A stretch of DNA of 64,000 nucleotides from positions 1,425,353 through 1,489,352 of the forward strand of contig JAJVIF010000001.1 of assembly GCA_022072165.1 (NCBI GenBank), written 5' to 3'. Shown here one piece after another: positions 1 to 7,773 of the stretch. Within the stretch, counting starts at the first letter, position 1, and every line of letters starts with the position of its first letter. This stretch comes from a bacterium (GTDB lineage Bacteria; JAJVIF01). Both the position numbers and the translations under genes were made by a program. Under the pieces are notes generated by a model. The model made no database searches. It saw only the letters and a program-made list of their open reading frames with translations, and was not told the DNA's origin.

Positions 1-494
1 GTAAAAAGGAGCCTCCCACCAGGCTGGAGGACTCGCGCAACTTCACGAAAGAAGAGCGCACGGTCGGCGACATGGGACGCGACATCCTTTACGAAAACGG
101 TACCGAAACTGGCATCGGGGAGGTCCAGTGCCTGGGCATCGCCCTGGACGGCCTGGAGCGCTTCCCCGGCTTCCAGCCAGTCGCTGAGTCGCTGCAGCAG
201 GGTGACCTTGCCTGCGGAGGGGTCGAGCCCGACCACTTGTGCGGGCGGGGCATCGAGGGCGAGGAATGCTGCCGATGTAATGCCGAATCCGCAGCCGGCA
301 TCCAGGAGACGGGTCCCCGCCACCGGACAATGGCGGGTGAGTCGGGTGAGCCACCGCAGAAGCCCCTCGACTTCCCGGGGCTCATCGAAGAGCTTGCGAT
401 AGTAGCGGGCCAGATAGGGGTCCCAGTCCCGGCGGATGGTGTCGCGTCCCTGGGCGAAGAAGGCGCGAAAGCGGGACTGATACGGCGCACTCAC
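1..494 (-). CDS. SAM-dependent methyltransferase (class I), 3' end cut by window
   Basis: The reading frame is open from a GTG at 494 to the window edge, so only about the first 164 residues are visible. The fold is a class I methyltransferase: motif I reads LLDAGCGFG near residue 60, the acidic end of strand 2 is GLDPS, and the later VARVLQPGGRLLF segment is typical of the UbiE/Methyltransf_11 group. The substrate cannot be told. A hexamer reading TACGAT on the minus strand ends 8 bases before the GTG, with no Shine-Dalgarno, so a leaderless start is likely. It is divergent from the O-methyltransferase gene that starts at 540. Confidence 0.8.
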   Translation of the reverse strand, partial: MSAPYQSRFRAFFAQGRDTIRRDWDPYLARYYRKLFDEPREVEGLLRWLTRLTRHCPVAGTRLLDAGCGFGITSAAFLALDAPPAQVVGLDPSAGKVTLLQRLSDWLEAGEALQAVQGDAQALDLPDASFGTVFVKDVASHVADRALFFREVARVLQPGGRLLF

Positions 495-502
495 GGGAGC
501 GC

Positions 503-531
503 ATCGTAACAGAGCCCCTCCCTGCTACACT
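503..531. promoter_or_regulatory. Divergent leaderless -10 boxes
   Basis: TACGAT on the minus strand (503-508) lies 8 bases before the GTG at 494. TACACT on the plus strand (526-531) lies 8 bases before the ATG at 540. The 45-base gap leaves no room for two ordinary leaders. Confidence 0.6.
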
Positions 532-539
532 CCCCTGCC

Positions 540-1172
540 ATGAGCTACCGCTTTCTGACCCCGGCCCGTATCGCCCGCCTGCGGGAACTGCACAACGAAG
601 CGATTGCCGAGTTTGAGGCCCATCGCGACGACGAAGAGCGCCATCTGGATGCGATGTACCTGGCGGTCCCCTACGACACCGGGATGTTCCTGCACATCAC
701 GGCGAAAGTGATGCAGGCGCGGCGCATCCTCGAAGTCGGGAGCTCCAAGGGGCTCTCCACGCTCTGGCTCGCCGGAGCGCTAAAGGAACTGGGACGCGGT
801 CAGCTCATCGGCACGGAGTTCGTGGAGGCGAAGTGGCAGCACGCCAATCGCCTGCTGGAAGAGTTTGAGCTGACGGATGTCGCGGAGATCCGGCTGGGAG
901 ATGCGTTCGAAACGATTCCGCAACTGCAGGGTCCCTTTGATCTGGCGTTTCTCGATGCCTGGAAGCCGGATTACCTGCGGCTCTATCAGACCTTCAAGCC
1001 CCTGCTCCGCCAGGGAGGACTGGTGATCGCTGACAACATGATTTCGTCGCATGAGAGGACCCGGGAGTTCAAGGCGGCCCTGGAAAACAGTCCCCAGACC
1101 GACACCGTGACCCTCCCGATTGGCAGCGGTGAAGAGTATTGCTACATCTATCAGTCCGGGGATGCGGATTAG
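540..1172 (+). CDS. O-methyltransferase (family 3, YrrM/CCoAOMT-like)
   Basis: This 210-residue protein has the usual length and layout of family-3 O-methyltransferases (COG4122). The SAM-binding motif ILEVGSSKGLST is near residue 64. The second acidic motif, LAFLDAWKPDY, near residue 135 holds the aspartates that bind the metal in this family. IADNM near residue 162 matches the usual third metal-binding region. The N-terminal helices resemble those that cover the active site. It probably methylates a hydroxyl group on a small metabolite, which I cannot name. The stop codon overlaps by 4 bases the end of the convergent membrane-protein gene. Confidence 0.85.
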   Translation: MSYRFLTPARIARLRELHNEAIAEFEAHRDDEERHLDAMYLAVPYDTGMFLHITAKVMQARRILEVGSSKGLSTLWLAGALKELGRGQLIGTEFVEAKWQHANRLLEEFELTDVAEIRLGDAFETIPQLQGPFDLAFLDAWKPDYLRLYQTFKPLLRQGGLVIADNMISSHERTREFKAALENSPQTDTVTLPIGSGEEYCYIYQSGDAD

Positions 1173-2047
1173 CCTGACAGCACGGTTTCAGGTGAGGTGC
1201 GTCGCAGCAGTCTGGCGCTGATGGCCAGCATGGCCAGGCAGCCCAACAGATGCAGCAGCATCCATGTCATGGGTGCGATGAGTGTCAGTGGTGTCGCGAC
1301 CGGGAAATAGATGTCAGTGACGCCCAGCCAGCCCTGTAACAGCCAGGGCGTCCAGAGCCCCCGTAACAATTCCCCACCGACTCCGCGAATCGCAACCATG
1401 TTGGGATCCAGCAGAATCACCAGCAATCCGGTGAATTCACCCACCAGGAGCCACAATCCGGGACGCAGGCTGCGCCATCCCCAGAGGGCACGTCCTGCCA
1501 GCCACCAGGCACTCATGGTGGTGCCACGAAACGCCAGCAGGGTCGCGATCGGCAGGAGGTTGTCCATCTGCGGGAATGCCCCAAAGAGGGGGACCACCCA
1601 GCACAGATGCGCCAGATACAACAGCAACTGCCCCAGGACAACACCCCAGAGCAGCAGTGCAGGCCAGGAGGCGAGGAGCGGGATCGGGAGTTGACCGAAG
1701 CGTGCGATCCGTTCCACCAGGACTGGTCCCGCAATCGCCGGCCACAAGAGGCAAGTGAAACCCCAGTGGAGCAGCAGGACCTGCTGCTGTAGACGCACAC
1801 TCTCGGGGAATGGTGCCTGGGGAATCAGGCCGAGGATCCAGCCCTCGGCGAAGAGCACGACGGTGAAGAGAAGCGCCCATTCGCGTCGGAGCCCACGTCC
1901 CAGCAGCATGGCGACCACCAGCGGGCTCAGGGCAGATCGGGGGAGCGCTGAGCTGACTACCCGGACGGGGGCGATGTCCGCCGCGTCGGGCTCCGCCAGT
2001 GGGATCTGGGGCCGCCGCGTCCCGATCGGCTGGTGCGCATCTGGCAC
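1169..2047 (-). CDS. Polytopic membrane protein, likely partner of the adjacent ABC ATPase
   Basis: This 292-residue protein is rich in Leu and Trp and has roughly seven or eight predicted membrane spans after a polar N-terminus of about 40 residues. I do not recognise a family signature. It starts 3 bases after the stop of the ABC ATPase gene at 2051-2995 on the same strand, so the two are almost surely co-transcribed. The simplest reading is that it is the ABC-2-like permease of that ATPase, but the sequence alone does not prove this. A later start at an internal Met (about residue 47) is possible. Confidence 0.6.
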   Translation of the reverse strand: MPDAHQPIGTRRPQIPLAEPDAADIAPVRVVSSALPRSALSPLVVAMLLGRGLRREWALLFTVVLFAEGWILGLIPQAPFPESVRLQQQVLLLHWGFTCLLWPAIAGPVLVERIARFGQLPIPLLASWPALLLWGVVLGQLLLYLAHLCWVVPLFGAFPQMDNLLPIATLLAFRGTTMSAWWLAGRALWGWRSLRPGLWLLVGEFTGLLVILLDPNMVAIRGVGGELLRGLWTPWLLQGWLGVTDIYFPVATPLTLIAPMTWMLLHLLGCLAMLAISARLLRRTSPETVLSG

Positions 2048-2050
2048 GGG

Positions 2051-2995
2051 CTAGTTGACCACGCCCCGGGTGACCTGGAGGAAGAGTTCTTCCAGCGTCC
2101 CCTCCCGTTCCTGAAATCGCTCCACCTGGAATCCCCGCTGCATCAGATACTGGACAAAGCCCGGTAGGCTGAAGTCGGTGACCTCCGGCGAGACCGTACA
2201 GTGCCAGCCCCGGGTCGAGACCTGCTTGACCGCCACCAGGCCGGGGAACTGGGCAGCAAGCTGCTCGAAGCGCTCGTCGGGCTGGGCGAGATCGATGGCG
2301 ACAATGAGTCCCTGCTGAATCTCGCGCAACAACTCCTGGATACGCCCGGCCTTCACCAGAGTCCCGTTTTCGATCACGCCGACCGCATTACAGAAGTCCG
2401 CCAGTTCGGTGAGAATGTGGCTGGAAATGAGAATCGTTTTACCCAACCGACCAAGTTCCTTGAGCAACTCCCGGATTTCGATCCTCGCCCGGGGATCGAG
2501 ACCCGAGGCGGGCTCATCGAGGAGCAGCACCTGCGGATTGTGGATGAGGCAGCGCGCCAGCGAGAGGCGCTGCTTCATGCCTCTGGAAAGGCCGTTCACA
2601 TTGGTGTCGCGCTTGCCGCCGAGATCGGTCAGTTCGAGGACATCCGCGATGATAGGCGGGCGGGATGGCCCGGGGATGTTGTAACAGGCGGCAAAGAAGT
2701 CGAGGTACTCGTAGGTCGTCATCTCGTCGTACACGCCGAAAAAGTCGGGCATGTAGCCAATGAGCCCCCGGATCGCCTGGGGATTCCGTATGACATCGTG
2801 GCCAGCGATCCTGGCGGTGCCACTGTCAGGGCGCAGGAGGGTCGCGAGGATCTTGATGGAAGTGGTTTTGCCCGCACCGTTCGGACCGATGTATCCGAAG
2901 ATGTCCCCTTCTTCGATGCTGAATGACACCCCTCGCAACGCATGGAAGTCCCCGTAGAACTTGGTGAGCCCGTCCAGTTCGATCATGGCAGCCAT
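2051..2995 (-). CDS. ABC transporter ATP-binding protein (CcmA/COG1131 type)
   Basis: This is a 314-residue ATPase of the ABC-2 exporter class. Walker A is GPNGAGKTT, the signature is LSRGMKQRL, Walker B is VLLLDEPASGLD, and the switch histidine lies in ISSHIL. About 90 residues follow the ATPase core, as is usual for this class. The start at 2995 is chosen because AAAGGA lies 6-8 bases upstream; the frame itself is open further but the extra sequence has no coding character. It follows queE by 22 bases and precedes the membrane protein by 3, giving the likely order queE-ATPase-membrane protein. The substrate is unknown. Confidence 0.88.
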   Translation of the reverse strand: MAAMIELDGLTKFYGDFHALRGVSFSIEEGDIFGYIGPNGAGKTTSIKILATLLRPDSGTARIAGHDVIRNPQAIRGLIGYMPDFFGVYDEMTTYEYLDFFAACYNIPGPSRPPIIADVLELTDLGGKRDTNVNGLSRGMKQRLSLARCLIHNPQVLLLDEPASGLDPRARIEIRELLKELGRLGKTILISSHILTELADFCNAVGVIENGTLVKAGRIQELLREIQQGLIVAIDLAQPDERFEQLAAQFPGLVAVKQVSTRGWHCTVSPEVTDFSLPGFVQYLMQRGFQVERFQEREGTLEELFLQVTRGVVN

Positions 2996-3017
2996 ACGGT
3001 GTCCTTTGCGGGGGGTC

Positions 3018-3668
3018 TCAGACGCCCCGGGTGGCGGGGTCCCAGATGTGTTTGTGCAATTGTGCCTGAAAGCGAACCTGGAGCCGATCCGCCAGGATCC
3101 AGCTGGCGAGCTCCTGATAGTTGAGTTGCCCATGCACGGGGGAAAAGAGCACCGGGCAGCGTGCCGCGAGCCGGTGCTCCGCCACCACGCCCCGCGCCCA
3201 TTCATAATCGGCACGACCAGCCAGCACGAACTTCACTTCGTCGTGGGGAGTCAGCAGATCGAGATTCGCCCAACGATTCCGGTCTGCCTCGCCGGAGTCA
3301 GGGGCCTTGAGGTCCATGATCCGTTTCACCCGGGGATTCACCGGGGCGAGGTTGTACGCGCCGGAAGTCTCGAGCATCACCTCATACCCGCTGTCGAGCA
3401 ACGTCTCCATGAGGGCGACTGCTCCGGGCTGTGCCAGGGGTTCGCCCCCCGTGACCTCCACCAGCGGACAGCCGAAGGCCGCCACCTCCGCCAGGATCGC
3501 CGCGATGGTCATCGACGTGCCGCCGGTGAAGGCATACGCCGTATCGCACCAGACACACCGCAAGGGGCAGCCGGTCAGCCGGACAAAGACACAGGGGCGG
3601 CCTGCCTGGGTCCCTTCACCCTGGATGGAGTGGAAGATTTCGGTCACCGTGAGCTGGCCGGACGTCAC
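3018..3668 (-). CDS. queE: 7-carboxy-7-deazaguanine synthase (radical SAM)
   Basis: QueE converts 6-carboxy-tetrahydropterin to 7-carboxy-7-deazaguanine in the queuosine/preQ0 pathway. The radical SAM cluster motif is CX3CX2C in the segment CPLRCVWCDTAYAF, preceded by the family hallmark FHSIQGEG, and the SAM-binding VTGGEPL follows. I place the start at GTG 3668 (216 residues). TACACT on the minus strand ends 6 bases upstream of it, and the usual family N-terminus (xVTEIFxSIQGEG) begins there. An ATG at 3719 would add 17 residues and run almost into the divergent ABC gene. The partner enzyme QueD is at 7304. Confidence 0.9.
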   Translation of the reverse strand: MTSGQLTVTEIFHSIQGEGTQAGRPCVFVRLTGCPLRCVWCDTAYAFTGGTSMTIAAILAEVAAFGCPLVEVTGGEPLAQPGAVALMETLLDSGYEVMLETSGAYNLAPVNPRVKRIMDLKAPDSGEADRNRWANLDLLTPHDEVKFVLAGRADYEWARGVVAEHRLAARCPVLFSPVHGQLNYQELASWILADRLQVRFQAQLHKHIWDPATRGV

Positions 3669-3674
3669 GGCGGA

Positions 3675-3714
3675 AGTGTACCCGGCGAGTTGTGTGCCTG
3701 AGGGCGCGTAGAAT
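3675..3714. promoter_or_regulatory. Divergent leaderless -10 boxes of queE and the ABC operon
   Basis: TACACT on the minus strand (3675-3680) precedes queE GTG 3668 by 6 bases. TAGAAT on the plus strand (3709-3714) precedes ATG 3722 by 7 bases. The pair gives both genes a promoter in a 53-base gap. Confidence 0.6.
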
Positions 3715-3721
3715 GCCATCG

Positions 3722-4702
3722 ATGGCGCTCACCGTCCCGGTCGTGGAGGTCACCGACCTCACCAAGCACTTTGGCGCGGTGGCCGCGGTCCGGGGGATTA
3801 GTTTTGCGGTGGCGCCCGGGGAATTTTTTGGCCTGCTGGGTCCGAACGGGGCCGGGAAAACCACCACCATCAAGATTCTGTCGACTCTGCAGCTGCCGAC
3901 CTCGGGGACCGCCCGGATCGCGGGCCACGATGTCGTCCAGGCCCCCGATGCGGTGCGTCGGCGCATGGGGATCATCTTCCAGGACCCCTCCCTGGATGAC
4001 CGCCTCACCGCCCGGGAGAATTTGCAGTTTCACGCGGCGCTCTATGGCATCCCTTCGCAGGTCGCCACGGAGCGGATCGGCATTCTGCTGGAGGTCATGG
4101 GGCTGACAGAGCGGGCGGGAAGCCCCCCCCGGACCTTCAGTGGCGGGATGAAGCGTCGCCTGGAAGTCGCCAGAGCGCTGCTGCATGTCCCCAGCATTCT
4201 GATCCTCGATGAACCGACAACAGGACTCGATCCGCAGTCGCGGCGCGCCTTTTGGGACCTGATCCGGAGTATCCGCAACGAGCGCGAAGTGAGTGTCCTG
4301 CTCACCACACACTATATGGAAGAAGCCGAAGTCTGCGACCGGCTGGCAATCATGGACGAGGGGCAGATCATCGCGCTGGACTCGCCTGCCGCCCTCAAGG
4401 GGGATCTGAAGGGCGAAACCATCGAACTCCGTCTGGCTCCTGGTGAGGCGCCCGCGGACTTTCCCTATCCGGCGGAAGCAATGGCGGACAACAAGTGGCG
4501 ACTGAAGGTCGAGCAGGCAGACACCGCCCTGCCACTCCTGGTGGAGCGGTTCGGGACACGGATCCTGTCCCTCGATGTGCAGCGTCCGAGCCTCGATGAT
4601 GTCTTTATCGCGCTGACCGGCAAGGCGATTCGGGAAGCGGAAATGGATGGCAAGGGACGAATGCGGCAGATCATGCAGCGCCACGGAGGTCGCTTCCGGT
4701 GA
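3722..4702 (+). CDS. ABC-2 exporter ATP-binding protein (DrrA-like)
   Basis: This 326-residue ATPase has Walker A GPNGAGKTTT, signature FSGGMKRRLEVARAL, Walker B ILILDEPTTGLD and the H-loop in LTTHYMEEAE. The C-terminal extension (about 100 residues, ending in the SLDDVFIALTGK pattern) is typical of DrrA/NodI-like exporters. The start at 3722 is supported by TAGAAT ending 7 bases upstream; ATG 3713, with a GAGG 9 bases upstream, is the alternative. The stop overlaps the next gene by 4 bases. With the lipoprotein (4699) and permease (5538) it forms a compact three-gene operon. Efflux of a hydrophobic compound is likely but unproven. Confidence 0.88.
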   Translation: MALTVPVVEVTDLTKHFGAVAAVRGISFAVAPGEFFGLLGPNGAGKTTTIKILSTLQLPTSGTARIAGHDVVQAPDAVRRRMGIIFQDPSLDDRLTARENLQFHAALYGIPSQVATERIGILLEVMGLTERAGSPPRTFSGGMKRRLEVARALLHVPSILILDEPTTGLDPQSRRAFWDLIRSIRNEREVSVLLTTHYMEEAEVCDRLAIMDEGQIIALDSPAALKGDLKGETIELRLAPGEAPADFPYPAEAMADNKWRLKVEQADTALPLLVERFGTRILSLDVQRPSLDDVFIALTGKAIREAEMDGKGRMRQIMQRHGGRFR

Positions 4703-5541
4703 CCCGACAAACGTTCCCTGCTGGCTCTGTCATCCTGCTGCTCCTGCTGAGTGCAGTTGCCGCAGCACTCGTGGCGGGCTGCACCCGGAATTCACCGGAG
4801 CGAAAGGAGTCCGCGAAGGCCGGGAAGATCGAGGCAAAATTCACCCCTGAGAATCCGCACTATCCCAAGCCTGCGGTGCGACGTCCGGATAACTCCGCTG
4901 CGGCCGCGAGCCGGACGTACTGGAATCGGCTGACCGGGGTCGCGCCGCAACCGTTGCCTGAAGCGGAACGTCTCACGACTCCCCTGCTGCAACTCCCCTG
5001 GGGCTGCTCCCCCGAAGAGGCGGAAGCGTTGCTCCCCACCGGCTGGAGCAGAATGCGGGATCCTTCGCCGCCACTTTATCCGCCCACCCTGACCGGCTTT
5101 GAAACCCGCACTTATGGCATCCAGCAGTTTCCGGGAAAGGCCATGGGAGGCGCGACCATCACGCTGGGGTATCACCAGCGGGCGTTGGGCGAACAGCGCA
5201 TTCTATTGAGCATGACGCAGGATGGCGGTGACCGGCTGATCGCCAGCGGCCTGTGGGAGCGGTACGGGCCGACTTCCGTGGACCGGGAGCAGGCCCCGGA
5301 CGATGAAGCTCAGATGTGGGTGAAAGCGATTACGCTGGACTGGCCCGACCCGCCGTCGCGGTCTGTGCAGGGGTGGATCTCTCTGCAGGCGCGATACGAG
5401 GGGCATCTGGCCGGGACCCCCTCGAATTTCCTGTCCAATGAGGACCGCTGCAACCGGGTTTCGCTGGTCGCGATGTCCCCATCGCACGACGCGGCATTGC
5501 GGAAAGCGCTGGGCCGGAAAGCCGGAGGGACGACGCATTGA
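4699..5541 (+). CDS. Lipoprotein of unknown function inside an ABC exporter operon
   Basis: This 280-residue protein starts with GTG overlapping the ATPase stop. A hydrophobic segment (residues 10-27) ends in a lipobox with Cys28 (VAGC), so it should be lipid-anchored. The rest is soluble and rich in Pro and Arg, with no domain I recognise. Translational overlap on both sides (4 bases with the ATPase, 4 with the permease) ties its expression to the exporter. A role as an outer, periplasmic accessory of the transporter is an inference from position only. Confidence 0.75.
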   Translation: MTRQTFPAGSVILLLLLSAVAAALVAGCTRNSPERKESAKAGKIEAKFTPENPHYPKPAVRRPDNSAAAASRTYWNRLTGVAPQPLPEAERLTTPLLQLPWGCSPEEAEALLPTGWSRMRDPSPPLYPPTLTGFETRTYGIQQFPGKAMGGATITLGYHQRALGEQRILLSMTQDGGDRLIASGLWERYGPTSVDREQAPDDEAQMWVKAITLDWPDPPSRSVQGWISLQARYEGHLAGTPSNFLSNEDRCNRVSLVAMSPSHDAALRKALGRKAGGTTH

Positions 5542-6383
5542 GCCAGCCCATCGCGACCTCCACCGCTGCGCTCCAGCAGCTCGCGGGCTGGGCGGCCGGT
5601 GATCTGCCGGAAGAAACGACCCTGCGTCGCTACGGCAGAGCGATCTACTACCTTTGGCTGCGGGAGCTGCTGCGGTACTTCCGGGAACCGGTGACGTTCT
5701 ATGGGTCACTGGTCCGTCCGATCCTCTGGCTCTTTGTGCTGGGGGTCGGGATGCAGGCGCATTTCGCGCCACAGGGGGTGACCGGGGATGTCACCTATAC
5801 GCAGTACATCTTTCCCGGCATCGTGACGATGAGTGTGCTCTTTACGGGACTCTTTCAGGGCGTCACGATGATTTTCGACCGGGAGTTCGGCTTCCTCAAG
5901 GAGATTATGGCGGCCCCGGTCCCGACCCTGGCGATTCTGATCGGGAAACTGGTGGGAGGCGCGACCCTCGCCATGATTCAGGGTGTCATCGTGCTGGCCT
6001 TTGCCCCAGCGGTACATGTCCATTTTCCCCTGATCCAATTGCCGCTCATCCTGGGGGTCATGTTCATGATGGCGCTCGGCACCACCGCCATCGGACTGCT
6101 GATCGCCCAGCGGATGACGAGCTTCGAAGGGTTCGGGACGATCGTCAATTTTCTGGTGTTTCCCCTTTACTTTTTGTCCGGGGCAATGTTCCCGCCGACA
6201 GGTCTGCCCCCCTGGTTGCAGACGCTGGTCTATCTCGACCCTCTCGCGTATGGGGTCGATGCCTTTCGGCATCTGCTACTGGGTTCCGGGGTCTTTCCGC
6301 TGGCGCTCGATCTGGGGTTGTCAGTAGGCTTGAGCCTGGTGCTTATCGTGCTGAATCTGATGTGGTTCCGACGGACCAGTTAG
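5538..6383 (+). CDS. ABC-2 type transporter permease
   Basis: This 281-residue permease starts at a TTG that overlaps the lipoprotein stop, with GGAGGGA about 7 bases upstream. It has the ABC-2 layout: an amphipathic N-terminal helix (WLRELLRYFREP), about six membrane spans, and the family segment FPLYFLSGAMFPPTGLPPWLQ, which matches the ABC-2 signature region in DrrB-like proteins. It should form a dimeric channel driven by the ATPase at 3722-4702. The stop overlaps by 4 bases the end of the convergent HAD hydrolase gene. Confidence 0.88.
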   Translation: MSQPIATSTAALQQLAGWAAGDLPEETTLRRYGRAIYYLWLRELLRYFREPVTFYGSLVRPILWLFVLGVGMQAHFAPQGVTGDVTYTQYIFPGIVTMSVLFTGLFQGVTMIFDREFGFLKEIMAAPVPTLAILIGKLVGGATLAMIQGVIVLAFAPAVHVHFPLIQLPLILGVMFMMALGTTAIGLLIAQRMTSFEGFGTIVNFLVFPLYFLSGAMFPPTGLPPWLQTLVYLDPLAYGVDAFRHLLLGSGVFPLALDLGLSVGLSLVLIVLNLMWFRRTS

Positions 6384-7264
6384 TCCAGCAGCGGCAACAG
6401 GCAGGTCTGGACAGCCTCGGCGATGCCATCGGCATCGTTCGCTGCGACCCGGACATCGGCGGCGGCAAGGGCGGCGGCTGTGGCATTACCCATCGCGACT
6501 CCGATGGCGGCTCCCCGCAGCATGGGCAGATCGTTGGCGTCATCGCCCACCGCTACGACACGCGAGAGAGGGATGCCGCAGGCGGCCGCAATCCGCTGAA
6601 CGCCGGGCCACTTCCCCCCTGCGGGGTCGAGGACTTCCAGCACAAAGCTGGGAGCCGGGGGCACCTGCATCGCGTGGAGATAAAGGGCTCCGGGGAACTG
6701 CCGGTCGAGATGATCAGCGGCAGCAGAGGTCGCCTCCGGGGAGCCGAATGCCAGCAACTGAATCACCGGACCCGGCGGGAGGTGCTCTGGCGGGGCGATG
6801 GCGACCAGGCCATCGTAGCGGCGGGTCAGGACCTCGGCGTGATAGGTGCCGGGGTCCGCGGGAATTGACCAGATTTCCGGGGGGTTACCAAAGCGATCCA
6901 GATGTGCCACCGGGGCAAGCCCTTCGGCCAGAATCGCCTGCCAGGTGACGCCGAGGAGTGCGGCGGGAAAGTCGATCCGCTCGATGGTCTCGTGGGTGTG
7001 AGGGTCTTTGAGCAGCGCGCCGTTGTGTGACAACACAAAACAGGGCCAGGGGAGGTCCCGCAGGGGTTCAATGGCAGCGCGATATCGGCGTCCGGTGGTA
7101 ATGACGACCGCTGCTCCCCGGTCGACAGCCTCGCTGAGTGCACGGATGGCCGAGGGCGGGATGGACTGGTCCGGCAGCAGGAGTGTGCCATCGAGATCCA
7201 GAGCCATGAGGGCGCGACGAGGGGTCGGATAGCGGGCAGCGGCGTAGGAAGCAAGGGAGGTCAC
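6380..7264 (-). CDS. HAD-superfamily phosphatase (Cof type, subclass IIB)
   Basis: The nucleophile motif is MALDLDGTLL, motif II is VITTGR, and the metal motif GDDANDLPML sits near the C-terminus, as in Cof-type sugar or nucleotide phosphatases. A large cap domain lies between the motifs. The start is set at GTG 7264 (294 residues) because TATCCT on the minus strand ends 6 bases upstream. The first ATG (7207) would leave strand 1 almost without an N-terminus, and an upstream ATG at 7348 would overlap queD. The substrate is not predictable. The gene is divergent from queD, and both promoters lie in a 39-base gap. Confidence 0.85.
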   Translation of the reverse strand: MTSLASYAAARYPTPRRALMALDLDGTLLLPDQSIPPSAIRALSEAVDRGAAVVITTGRRYRAAIEPLRDLPWPCFVLSHNGALLKDPHTHETIERIDFPAALLGVTWQAILAEGLAPVAHLDRFGNPPEIWSIPADPGTYHAEVLTRRYDGLVAIAPPEHLPPGPVIQLLAFGSPEATSAAADHLDRQFPGALYLHAMQVPPAPSFVLEVLDPAGGKWPGVQRIAAACGIPLSRVVAVGDDANDLPMLRGAAIGVAMGNATAAALAAADVRVAANDADGIAEAVQTCLLPLLD

Positions 7265-7270
7265 GGCGGC

Positions 7271-7294
7271 AGGATACGCGGAAGTGACTAGAAT
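7271..7294. promoter_or_regulatory. Divergent leaderless -10 boxes of the HAD gene and queD
   Basis: TATCCT on the minus strand (7271-7276) is 6 bases from GTG 7264. TAGAAT on the plus strand (7289-7294) is 9 bases from ATG 7304. Confidence 0.6.
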
Positions 7295-7303
7295 GCGTCG
7301 GGT

Positions 7304-7666
7304 ATGCCAACCACGCTGGTCAAAACCTTCACCTTCGAGGCGGCCCACCGGCTGCCGTACCTGCCGTCAGACCACAAGTGCTACCGGCTGCACGGGCATT
7401 CCTTCAGGGCGGAGGTAGCCGTCACCGGGGAGCTGGACCCGGCGCTGGGGTGGGTCATCGACTATGCCGACATCAAGGCGGCTTGTGCACCGGTCCGGGA
7501 AGCGCTGGATCATCGATATCTGAATGAAGTCCCGGGACTGGAGAATCCGACCTCGGAGCTGATCGCTCAATGGATCTGGGAGCGTCTGAAGCCGGTCCTG
7601 CCGGGACTGGTCCGGGTCACGGTGGCGGAAACATGTACGGCACGTTGTGATTTCACGGGCCCGTAG
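7304..7666 (+). CDS. queD: 6-carboxy-5,6,7,8-tetrahydropterin synthase
   Basis: QueD makes the substrate of QueE from dihydroneopterin triphosphate. The 120-residue length is normal. The zinc ligands are visible as FEAAHRL followed by the HGH motif, with the catalytic Cys in KCYRLHGHS just before it. The LDHRYLNE and PTSE segments match the conserved histidine and glutamate regions of the family. No Shine-Dalgarno is present, and the -10 hexamer lies 9 bases upstream, so translation is probably leaderless. About 100 bases without a gene follow. Confidence 0.92.
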   Translation: MPTTLVKTFTFEAAHRLPYLPSDHKCYRLHGHSFRAEVAVTGELDPALGWVIDYADIKAACAPVREALDHRYLNEVPGLENPTSELIAQWIWERLKPVLPGLVRVTVAETCTARCDFTGP

Positions 7667-7773
7667 CGGCTATCGATGCTTCGACTGCCCTTCACTGTGG
7701 ACCGCAGCGCTTGCGCCGCCCTGCTCCATTAGATTCGACGGCCCAAGGGCCGTCGTCCAGTGCCGATGCCAGA

